Shown here piece by piece: positions 30,901 to 43,000 of a DNA stretch of 64,000 nucleotides (position 1 is its first letter; the number at the start of each line of letters is the position of its first letter). The translations under genes and the position numbers were made by a program. The stretch covers positions 208,167,242 to 208,231,241 of the forward strand of contig BTPG01000005.1 in the NCBI GenBank assembly GCA_036245525.1, read 5' to 3'. Below the pieces are notes generated by a model. It was given only the letters and a program-made list of their open reading frames with translations. It did not search any database and was not told the origin of the DNA. This stretch comes from Semisulcospira habei. Taxonomy: Eukaryota; Mollusca; Gastropoda; Semisulcospiridae.

Positions 30901-33900
30901 ACCTCCGCAATTCATGGGCAATGAGGGCGGAGCGACGTTCAGGGCGTCCGCTGTCTGCTGTGTCGAGCATGGTTCGGATGTTCCAGCATGCTACGTTGAG
31001 TCCGGTCGTGGTCGTCATGAGAGTGGATCCGTTGTTTTTTCTTGTTTTCTGACCGCATGAGAAGATGCCCGTTGACCGCGGCTAGCCAACTGGGGTTACG
31101 AGGGGATGAGCTTTGGTTAGGCCACCTTTTCTAGGCCCCTCTCCGTGTGGAGCAAGCAGTGCTGTCCCTAGAGAAGGCTGCTTGGTCGTTCAGGGTGTGC
31201 CGAGTGATGTTGTCATCCCCAGGTCAACATCAGGCGACCAATATCCTGAACCGCTTGCATGCAGGTTTGAGACTGCGGCTTCCAGTGACATCTTTCACCT
31301 GCCGTTTTGCCCCTTGCCCATCGCTACAGGACTTGGAAAGTTCAGTGTCATAGTCCGTGGGCGTTTCCTAAAGCCTGCGCGGTGGAGCTTTTTGGTGGAG
31401 TGCAGTGTGCGCAGTGCTGGCCCCACCCTTTAAACCCTTGGTTCGTTTGCCATGGCCTAGCAAGCTAGGACGGTGGCATCGAGGTCCTCAGGTTGTAGGT
31501 TTTATATCAGACTGTCCTTGTCTTAGTCTCTGGCTCAAAAGCCTTCCCCGGAGACACGGGGGCTTTGATGTCAGGGGTTTCCTCCCTTAGCCTTTCCGCA
31601 GCCAAGCGGCCAGGCCTGCAAGGCAGCAACATCACTCTGCAGTGTATGCACGTGCGCGGAAAGCATACGCCGTGCGTCCTAGCCAATACGAGTGTCTCGT
31701 GCACAGGGAGGGTAACACGGTTACTACAGTACGGTGACTGCATGCCTACGTGTTGTTGCCCATACACTGGCTTTCAAAAAAGTGTAACTTGTATCTTCGT
31801 GGATTTATCATTCAAATACAACATACACTCGAATTTCGCGTTTCTTTTGTTGATCAGTATACTCTGGAGGCACGTGCCCAGGAATCGCTCAAGAAAAAGC
31901 GCTACCAACAGCCAGAGGGTTAACCCTTTTAGCCCTAAGGTTCCATTTCTCAAATTTTAGGTGTTTGCCTATCAACTATATCAACTATGTACCAGTTGTA
32001 GGAGATGGATTGATCATGATAATTCAAGGGTAGTGCCAAATGAGCTTGGCGACTTCACCCTTGAATTATCATGATCAATCCATCTCCTGCTGCTGGGTCT
32101 TTGGGCTAAAAGGGTTAACAAATAGATCACTGTCTTCTTGATATGTGACTCCATTTTTAAAAAAAATATGTAGAAGTCTATAATTTCTTGTCCTTATTTT
32201 TTCCCCCAACTGTTTTTCGTTTATGGTTATTTCCTTGCAGCTTACATACTTGGTAGTCTCCTTTGTTTTGGATTTAAGCTAACTCCTTCACTGCCAGTGG
32301 ACCCAGGCTGTGTTTTTTAAATCTTTGTTAACCCTTTCAGCCTCAAGGTCCCATTTCTCAAATTTTGGAGGTGTTGCTTAACGACTATGTACCAGTTGTA
32401 GTAAATGGATTGATCATAATAATTCAAGGGTAGTGCCAGATGAGCTTGGCGCCCTCATGTACCAAGCTCATCTTGCACTACCCATGAATTATCATGATCA
32501 ATCCATCTCCTGCTGCAGGGTCCCGTGGCTAAAATGGGTTAATTTAATGTCAAAGATCCACAGGCGTCCAAGGAACATGGATACAAGGTGGTGTCAGCAA
32601 GAGGCATAAGCCCTCATGTGGCCCCGCAACTGTGTGGGCTCAAAAGGATCTATGCCTCTTGCAGCTGGGTGGTGTTCAGCTTGTCTCAGCAGTGAACAGG
32701 TTAACAAAAATATTAGTCACAACACCCTCCATACATTTTAACTCATTCAGCCCCGACACACCACAGCAAGACATAGATCAAACATGATACTTCAAGGGTG
32801 GTGCCAGAAAAGCTTGGGGCCCATAGGCGCCAAGCTATTCTGGCACCTCCCTTGAACTATCATGCTCGGTCTGTCTCTAGAATTGTAATGCTGTCCTTCA
32901 GAGGGAAACTTTAAAATTTGGGTCCTGGGGCAGAATGTGTTAACCAACTCACCACATAGTCTTTGGTTTCAGGGGACAGTGGCCTGGCCATGCCAAAGTC
33001 GCCGATTTTGGCAAAATGCTCATTACACAGCAGGATGTTTCGGGCAGCCAGGTCACGGTGCACATAGTTCTTGCTCTCCAAGTACGCCATCCCTTTGGCC
33101 ACCTGCCACATGATCTCCATAACGTTCCAGTGAGGCAGATGCTTGTTTTTGGGCAGAAACTCGTTGAGTGGCCCCAGCTCTGCCAGCTCCATAACCAGCA
33201 TAAGCGAGTCACCTTTACACACGCCTGGGTGAAGAAAACATAGAACACAGTCAAGCCTGTCTAGATGACCACCTGCCCAAAGAGACCCATGGTCTTCTTT
33301 CTGTTACAATCGGATACACCTGTCAAAGGTGACCACTTTTTCATAGTCCCTTGGGTGGTCGCCTTATGAGGTCTGACCGTACAATAAATACAACACATTA
33401 ACTCATTTAGTCCCGACGCACTACATCAGGGGAAGGATCAACCCTGATAATTCAAGGATAGTGCCAAATTAGCTTGTCGCCTGATGGCGCCAAGCTAATC
33501 TGGCACTACCCTTGAATTATCAATGTTGATCCATCCCCTGCAACTGGTACACAAGTGATGTGTGACAATTCCAAAATTTGAGAAATGCAGCCTTGAAGTT
33601 AAATGGGTTATATATATATATTTTATTTTTAAACTTTCGTGCCAACTACATTTTGCTGTGCAGAGAATGGCCTGCTCCACTGTATTCAAAAGTAATTCAA
33701 AGCCCAACTTCACATATGAGAGACTGATCGAGTTCTGAATTGAGAGAGTTATCGTTCTGTACTCACCAATCATGCGGACAATATTTTCGTGATGCAGCTC
33801 CATCATGTGATTGGCCTCCTCCATCAGATCCGCCTACGTGCAATGCATACGTCATTGTTTAATAGCATGTTTATTTGAAATAATTTTAGTATAATACTTA

Positions 33901-36900
33901 CTATTCTATTTGATTCCTCACACATTAACACATAATTGTGTTTTATATTTTAAGTTTAACTTTTATTCTTTGGCGCTTGGCTGCTGAAAGAAACAAGATT
34001 TTGTAGTTGTTCTGACTATACGGACCAAAAAAGACTATAGACTGTTCAAAGTAAAAACACCTTACATTTTATTTAAAGGAAAAAGAATGAACAGTTTACA
34101 GCACAGAGCTCTCCTTTCTTGCCAAACACTCCATAACACACAGGCTGCCCTGTCAAACACTCGACAAAACACAGTCACACACTCGACAACACACACACAT
34201 TCATAGTTACCTCCAGATCTGCATTTTTCAGCGTCTTGACCGCTACAAGGACGTCCTTGTCTTGCATCTTGCAGATACCTTTTATCACTGAGCCAAAGTT
34301 ACCAGCGCCTATTTAACAGAATAAAATATCATTAATCCATTTAGCCCCGACACCTCACAGTAGGAGATAGATTGACCATGATAATTCAAGGGTATTGGGG
34401 GATTAGCCTGGTGCCTTCAGTCCGGCGCAAAGCTAATATGGCACTACCCTTGAATTATCACGGTCGATCCATCTCCTGCAACTGGTGCATAGTTGTTAGG
34501 TGACACCGCAAAAAAGGTGGCTGTGGGGTTAAATGGGTTAACCCCTTTACTGCCAGTGGATGAAGACTGTGTTCCTTATATCATTGTAAATTGAACGTCA
34601 ACAATCCCCAGCCATCAAAGCCATCTAGCCCCGATGCCCTACAGCAAAAGATGGATTGACCATGATAATTCAAGGGTAGTGCCAGACTAACTTGGGGCCA
34701 ACAGGCGCCAACCTAATCTGGCACTACCCTTGAATCATCATGGTTTAAGTGACACCTCGACAATTTGGGAAATGTGGCCTTGGGGTTACGTGGGTTAAAC
34801 AATGCTCAGCAGACGATTCTGACACACCAGGTGTTTACTTGCAGAAGTGAAGGGGATGGTGATAATGAAAGTGTATGTCTCGTCAGTGTTACATCCAGAA
34901 GGCAGTGCACATACCCAGTTTGTCACCCAGAATAACCTGCTCGGGACGCAAGTCGACATAATTCTCCTCCAGCTGGTCGGGCGCAATATCCAGGACAATC
35001 TCAGGGTGGTCAGTGTCATCTGGAAGAAATAATACACGTGACTTCGCACTAACTGCAAGAGCTTTCAATAATTAAGTATACAGATCCTTATAACCCCCTG
35101 CTGCCTTTATAATAAATAAATGAATGAATAAAGGAATAAATAAATAAATAATAAGTAAGGAAATTACAAAGTAAAGTAGGTAAAAGCACTGCCAGGGGAG
35201 AGAATTGTGCATTATCAACCAATGATAATAGATCTAGTTTGGTCAAAGCAGCCCAACAAAAAACAAAAAAGGCAATGCTGTTATGGCTCACGTGTATGAC
35301 CAGTCCACACGTGTGACAATAGCTTCTGCACCAACAAAATCCATGTTTTCTCAAAATGTAATCATTTTTTACACAAATGTGAAACCCCTGTGACCCTTAA
35401 CCTTTGTGTTGACTCAACTACATTAATATACATAGGAAGGTCTTGCCTTTGTGCCAAATTTGATTGAAAAGTTTGCAAAAATGTTTTCAATTGAGTTATC
35501 TCCAAGTTCCCCCCCCCCCCCCCCCTGTGAGTTACCCCAGGGTTCCCCCTCTAAGGTCTTTTCAAGTTTTCCTACCTGAGTTCTCCTTCACCACGGATTC
35601 CTCCAGGCTGCCACTGTTGACGGACGCTGGATCAACGTTAGCACAGGTCAGTTTCTGTCGCAGCTGCTTGATCTCCGAGTCCTTGGCGTCCATTTCCATC
35701 TGCAGACGATGCTTGGTGATCGACTCCTCGTACAAGTTCTGCTGAGCCTCTTGTCGCATCTTCTCCACCATCTTGTTGTATTTTTCTTTTTCCTGCAAGA
35801 GGGAGACAATATTCGGGCATGGTGTAATCGTCATTGTGTGCTGGTGTGTAATTTTGGACCTTACAGCAAAAATATTATACCAACACGCAGATGGCAAAGC
35901 CATTTTTATTCTTTGAGTGAAGAATTATTTTTGCTTGCATCAAGAAAAAAATGTCTTAAAAGATAGGTGCTATCTGGGAGACATCTTGAACTGCAGAAAG
36001 CGTCACCTCCTACAGCCATCTAAATAATGACAGGTGATCTTTCACACGGGTGTACACTTAGAACAGGTTCTACTGTGACATTTCAGCTGTGATAAGCAGT
36101 ATGTATGAAGCATTTACAAATTTATTTACTGGGTTCTTGTTGATTAAACTATCCCACACTCAGTTTCACCACAAATTTATAAAACAGAGAAAATCAAAGA
36201 ACACGGATTTACAAAGCTCCAACAAAAGGTATAGACCCTCATGAGCTCTTGCACCTGAGGGGCTCATGAGGGTCTGTATTTATTGCAGATGGGTTGCGAC
36301 TGCTCAAGGATTGACAAAAACCGAACGTACCATTCTGTGTTCTTGTTGGAGTTGACACAGTTGGTTCTCCTTACTCTTCCTTTCGGCCTCGACTACCGTG
36401 ACCTTTATAGCCATCGCCTTGGTGATCATATCATGCCTGTTCATGATCTTTGCAGTTTTCTGCAGGAAAGATAACAAAAAAGTTGTTGGACTAGCAATAA
36501 GACACAGGCATGCACACAAACTTGATGCAGGGTCATAGGTTCAGCGATGGAATAATATCCATAGCGCTACAGGCTAACTGCTTATTCCAAAGTATCAGTG
36601 TGTACAGGCAGGTCATCATTACTGCATTTTTGTTGCTGCTTAACCCTCTTAGCCCCATTGTCCCATTTCTCAAATTTTGGAGGTGTTGCCTAACGACCAT
36701 GTACCAGTTGTATGAGATGGATTTCATGATAATTCAAGGGTAGTGCCAGATGAGCTTGGCGCCTTCAGGCGCCAAGCTGATCTGGCATTACCCTTGAATT
36801 ATCATGATCAATCTATCTCCTGCTACAGGGTCCCAAGGCTAAAAGGTTTAAATCGTGTATTTTAGAGACTGCTTGTTTATTATTCCAACCTGTGGTGGAA

Positions 36901-36990
36901 AAGTCCAAAATGCTCTCAACACCTGTCACCGACTTCTTCATCAGGCTTCATGCCTTTTTTTCATGTCATATGCACATTTACTAACTCCAT

Positions 36991-37060
<70 letters not shown>

Positions 37061-40000
37061 CGCCAGCGCAACCTTTGTTACATGTGTTAACTCTGGCTGT
37101 CAGCAGCGACTTTCGTCTAGGTGATTCCTGCTTGAATCACTTTGACAAAGAATGCTATCAACAGCCAAAGGATCAAAACAGAGAATTGAACGTTACAAAG
37201 TAAAGTAGGTTATAGCACTGTCAGGGGAGAGAAATGTGCATGATCGACCAGTGATCATAGATCTACTATGGCCAAAGCACACAAAAAAAAGATAGGAAAG
37301 AGAGGGGGGCGCGAAGAGAGTGACTGAAAGCAATGCATATGGAAGCCCCCCCCCCCCGCCCCCCACCCCCCCCCCCCCCCCACCCCCGATTGGGGGCGTA
37401 TCACATATCCACTGTTCCAGCCACTCAGTGCATGGAAATTTAAATCTAGGTCCCCCAAGGGGGGTCCAGATATTTAGCCGGTGTGGACAGCTGTTTCGGT
37501 CTTGGCGACCTCTTCAGCACACCATCGGCAATACTGGAGGAGGCAGGAAATTCTGCCTACCTGCAATGACAACCACATTTTACTGTGGTGTCTGCAGAGG
37601 CATATATTCCATGCCACCACCTAGAGTCAAATTTCCATGCACCCTAAAAGAGAACCTACCAAAAGTAAAGTAAAGGGGGCGCTTAAAGTGACTTAGCGCT
37701 CCCTCTCTTTCCTATCTTTTTTGTGTGTGTGCTTTGGCGACAGTAGATCTATGATCACTGGTCGAACATGCACATTTCTCTCCCCTGACAGTGCTATAAC
37801 CTACTTTACTTTGTAACCTTCCTAAAATATTAGCACTGGCAGTCTCCCCTTTTCTTTTCAGAGAATTGAACGGTTTACCTTTATGTTCGTCTTTTTCTCA
37901 TCCAGCAGTTCTAGAAAACATAAAGAGTGTTTCAAAGACAACGCACAACGACTGTGAATGAGTTACGCTGACTGAGAAACAAGTGTGCAGTGACAAATTA
38001 TAGCTGTAGATAATCGTGGGGGGGGGGGGGGGGAGGGGGGTTGAAAAGGATCGCCTGGTCGCTGTTGGCGACTTGAAAACACTTAAGGCAACTTCAAACT
38101 CCATAAAGTTCAATAGGTGTGTTGACAAAGCATAGCAAAAAAAACCCAAAAAAACAACAGCACATCATGTGGAAATTTGTTTTTAGATTTTAGTGTAATG
38201 GTACTTCAACCCGTTCAGCGCTGAGAAAATCTGAACACCACCGAACTGCAAGAGGTATAGATCCACATGAGACCCCGCAGTTGCGGGGGCTCATCAGTAT
38301 CTATGCCTCTTGCTGAGACCACATTAATCCATATTTCTGGGAAAGCTAGGGTGATTGCACAAACACATTTTCGTCAAATGGCACTGAACGGGCTAAGCAT
38401 TTATCACCCCTGGATAATGAGCAAATGGCATGAAATCGAGATGGGGCCCTACCTTCTGAGAGTGTCTTGATCTCGTTGTTGAGATCGTCCTTCTCCTGCT
38501 GTAGTTGCTCCACCCTGCTGCTGTGCTCTCTCTTCCAGTCTTCCAGCTGACAGACAATTGTACAAGTTTAGTCAACATTTCACTGCTCTTGGGGAACAGA
38601 GTTTAACACAAAAAAAGAAAGTGAAAGGGGGGGGGGGGAAGCAAAATTAAGTTTTAAAAAATCAACATTTAAAAAAATTAATCGGAAATTATTTTTCTCT
38701 TCGTTTTTTGTTGTTGTTAATCCTTCTGCAGCGCGTATGAACAGCTTGAAAGAAAATTATAAATTGTCGCCATTCGGCTCTAGAAATTCTGTTTTGAAGA
38801 AGAAGAGGAACACTTTACCACAGAGAGCAGACGGTAAACAGACATATAGATTAAATGTTGTTATTGCACAAGAGCCATCAGGCATTCAAATTGCAAGTTT
38901 GATTCATTAACCTAGCATGTACATAAACAGTACACCAGCAAAGCGTGGCACTTGATGACAGGCTGTCCTTACCCTGCATCTTTACCCAACAGTCAACTGT
39001 CAGCTTAAAGCCTGAGGTCAGAACTGCCAAGATGTTTTCTTAACACTACAATTCACTTGACAACTACAACGACAAGGAGAATTTAAGAGTGGTGCCAGAA
39101 CAGCTTGGCGCCGACAGGTCCCAAGTTCTTCCGGCTCTACCCTTTAGCTCTCATTACTGCTTCACTCTAGCACTCTCATAGACGATCGTTATTCTACCCT
39201 TTAGCTCTCACTCCTGCTTCACTCTAGCACTCTCATAGACGATCGTTATTCTACCCTTTAGCTCTCATTCCTGCTTCACTCTAGCACTCTCATAGACGAT
39301 CGTTATTCTACCCTTTAGCTCGCATTCCTGCTTCACTTTAGCACTCTCATAGACGATCGTTATTCTGAAGAGGACTGTAGGAGTTGAGTGGGTTACGATA
39401 AAAAACGAAAGCAGAAGTAACTTACAGTTGAGATCTGCGTGTCGCGCTTGTTCATTTCGTTCTTGTGGCGCGACAGGAGTTCCTTTACTTCCAGTTCCAG
39501 CATGGTCTTTTCTTTCTCCACGTCTGCTAACTGCTCCTCTGCGATCTGTCGTACCAGTTGCTCCGACTCGGCCTTTGCCTGAACAAGCTGCAGCTGAGCT
39601 GCAAGAGAGTCCCTGAGGTGTAGACAGAACCAAGCGTTAATCACATGTGGAGGTCTCATGTGCACATACATGGACAAGCAAAGAAAGACATGAGAAAAAA
39701 AAATATAGGAAAAAGTTAGAAATGCTCGAAATATGTATTTTTCTCTAAAATGTATTTTTTCGAAAAATACTTACCGATGGCATTACTATATAGAAGGTAC
39801 ACTTAACTTGCCGATTTCAGCCTAAGCATCCGTTGTGTATACATACACAACCAGGAAGGGGACTCTAGGGAGTCGTTACCAAGAAACCTTGAGTAGCCTC
39901 CCTTTCTTCCCTATCCGGTCACGTGTGCAGTGGTGTCACGCCAGTCGAACGCTATGGCGCTCCGGCGGCAAGCGAGGTAGGCGGGAGAGCCATTCGAGTA

Positions 40001-43000
40001 ATGTCATCGGTAAGTATTTTTTCGAAAAAATACATTAAGGAGAAAAATGTATTTGTTTCTTCATAAACCATTACCGATAGCATTACCATATGGAAGAGTA
40101 GCGAAAGGAGGAGAGTGCCGCCCGCTAGGTCCCGCCACTGCTGTGCTTAGCGGTCGCAAACAGGAGCAGCCTCCCGACGATTTCAGCTAAGCGTACCAGA
40201 GGCGCCGGGAGGGAGTGTTGCGCCGCAGTGATGTCCCCAACCAGGGCCAGGTTCTCCCGCTGGCCCGAGAGGTCCCTTAGGTAGAAGCGGGCAAAGGTGG
40301 AATTGGCCCGCCACCCAACAGCCGCCACAATGTCTCGCACGGCACAGTTCCGATCGAACGCGACGCTGGCGGAGACCGCTCGGACCTCGTGCGCACGGAT
40401 GTGCAGCCGCTTAGCGCCCGCCGGGGTGAGCTCCTCAAACGCCGAACGGATGACCCAGCGCAGACACGAGGAGATCGTCTGCGCCAAGATATCGTCCCTG
40501 CCAGGGAATAACGGCAGGAAGAGGCGGGTCCGGCCACGCTGGAGAGGCTTCGTCCAGCGCAGGTAGATTCGCAGCGCCCGGACCGGGTCCTGACGGTGGG
40601 AATCCTGGGTCTGGTCCGGTCCCCTGAGGGGGCGCAGGGTAATTACTGATGCTCTGGCCGAGGGGAGCCGATTCTTCGCCAAAAAGGCGGCGCTTGTGAG
40701 GAGGTGCACGGAACCATCCGACCTGTGCTGTAGACAGGCCGGGTCCACTGAGAGCGCGTGCAGCTCGCTGACTCTGGACGCCCTAGCAAGCGCCAGCAGG
40801 AAGCAAGTCTTTCTGGTTACGTCCGCCAGGCTGACCAAGGACAGAGGCGCAAACCTGCTCGAATTCAGCCAAGTAAGGACCCAGGGGAGGTCCCAGCGAG
40901 GGATCAGCGAGTCGGGAACGGGTCGCTGGAGCTCGAAATGACGCATCAGATCCGAGAGGTCCGGGCATGCCCCAGGGTCAGCGCGGCCCAAATGGCGGTA
41001 CGTGTCAGCCACCACGGACAGGGGCCAGGTTTTTCTCTTGAAATAGCCACAGTAAGAACTTGGCTAGCTGGGGCGACGTCAGAGACGTGGGGGAGAGGCG
41101 CTCCGCCTCGCACCATCCCCGGAAGACTCACCACTTTGCCTCGTACACCCGGCGGGTGGAAGATCTGCGGGCTGCAGCGATAGCCTCCACTGCCACAAGC
41201 GAGAAACCTCTTGTGGAGAGGGGCTTTCCGCACAACCTCCAGGCGTGTAAGAGGAGCCGCTCCGGGCACGGGTGAAAGAGCTTCTGCCTGGGCTGCCTCA
41301 GCATTGTGCGGGGAGTGGGCAAAGGGAGAGGAGGGTCCGTGGCGAGGCTGAGGAGATCGGTGGTCCAGCTCCTGTCCCAGCTGAACGGGGCGATGAGGAG
41401 AAGGATTGCGTTGCAGCCCCTGAGCTTCAGCAGGACTTTGGGCACTAGTACCGTCGGAGGGTAAGCGTACAGCACGAGGCCCTCCCAAGAGACGGAGAGC
41501 GCGTCCACCGCCCACGCAAAAGGGGGAAACGAAAATGGGGAGCTCTCTGTTCCACCTAGTAACGAACAGGTCGAGCATCGGGGTCTCCCAGTGCGCACAA
41601 ATCTTGCGGGAGATCTCCAGGCTCAGCGACCACTCGGTGTGCATGAGCTGACCCTTCCGCGAGAGGGAGTCCGCGAGGACGTTCAAGCGGCCCGGAATGT
41701 GCCGAGCCCAAAGAGAGATGCCGCGATCCCTGAACCACAGGAGCAGCTGGTACAGCAGCATGTAGAGGGTCGGGTAGCGCGTACCTCCCTGCTTCTAGAT
41801 ATACGCGACGACCGTCGCATTGTCTGACATGATCTTGGTGGAGGAGACGAGTTTGCCAATGGTCGAGAGCCAACCAGTCCTCCGGGTGGAGGCTATGCGC
41901 GTCGTCGTCGGCGTCAGCAAGGGACGGCCTCCAGAGTAGAGAATGCAGGGATGGCGTCCGATCGCGACTAGGGAGGCGCACCGGGCGGAGAGGACCGACG
42001 CTAGGGGAATCCATAGTGACGCCCTGAAGGGCGCTGATACCGGCAATCCGACCTGTGCTATAGACAGGCCGAGTCCCGCTGGTCTCTAGAAGGCGACCTG
42101 TGCTGAAGACAGGGCGGGTCCCATCGGTCTCGGGAGACGAACCTGTGCTGTAGACAGGCTGAGTCCCGCTGGTCTCGGGAAACCAGGCTGGGTGCGGCGA
42201 GGGACCCAGAAGCCGCTGGGCGCCGAGAGGTAGAATGAGACCCCAAGTGGGGCCTAGAGCCCAATGAGAGACCAGAGAATCCGTCGGCCCGGTGAGAGCT
42301 GCCCCGAGCGCTGGGCGACGCACTTACCGCCGCGTGCTGAGCACGCGGAAGGAAAGGACCAACGGCGCCATCGACACAGCAGGCCCGCGACGTGGGGAAC
42401 GGGACACAGAGGCAGACGGAGAGCATGCGCGACGACGCGAGCGTACCTTCTAACAAACTGATGGCCGGGGGTCCGAACGACCCGGGCGCCGAGCGCTGGG
42501 CGGGGTCTCAACAGCCCGGCTAGGAAATCCAGCCCGGGGGGAGGGGGGGGGGATTCTTCGTTGGGGCCGTAGCGGACGCAGCGAGAAGCGCGCAGCAGGA
42601 GGAGAGCCCTACGATGTCCGAGATCGCCCGCCGAGAGGGCGGGGAGGTCAGGGCCGAGGGGGTCCCCGGGAGGCAGATGGGCGGTCACGCCGGTAGAACT
42701 CCCACAACTGAAACCAACGTTGCTCCTTGCACGTAGCGCATCTCTCGCACGGCCGTACGGAAGAGCAGCTAGTGCAAGGGAGACACAAGGTGTGGGAATC
42801 CGTCGGCCACTGAAACCCCTTACACCGACGGCAAGTACGCAGCTGTGCACTGCAACAGAGAGCGGATTACATGAGCGGCAACGGCACGAGGCCCGTATTA
42901 ACTAAGGGCCCCGTGAACGAAACTCACGACCGGTGCCGCCGTGAAGTCCGGCTGTGTACGAACCAGCCGCTAACGGAGGAATACCTTGGTCGGTCAGGCG

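Larger units (their letters stand above)
27797..31760 (-). mobile_element. Nearly full-length APE-type LINE
   Basis: About 4 kb: 5' untranslated region (about 31,020-31,760), AP-endonuclease, RT, a C-terminal zinc-finger segment and a (GATGAT)n tail at 27,797-27,812. It is inserted into the Tc1 element and so is younger than it. The 5' boundary is approximate. Confidence 0.85.
26495..31857 (-). mobile_element. Tc1/mariner-type DNA transposon split by a LINE
   Basis: The left end CTGATCAACAAAAGAAACGC (26,495) is matched in inverted orientation by GCGTTTCTTTTGTTGATCAG ending at 31,857. TA dinucleotides flank both ends (26,493-94 and 31,858-59). The transposase is on the minus strand at 26,678-27,715 and is frameshifted. 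The LINE at 27,797-31,760 was inserted in its 5' untranslated part. Confidence 0.85.

Noticed and set aside
23775..36850. CRISPR-like or regulatory hairpin array
   Set aside because: Repeats are dispersed, irregularly spaced, have terminal inverted repeats and occur in eukaryotic introns; MITEs explain them.
41556..42323. 255-codon minus-strand frame in element C
   Set aside because: Mostly out-of-frame reading of the RNase H end and a tandem repeat; no RT motifs.
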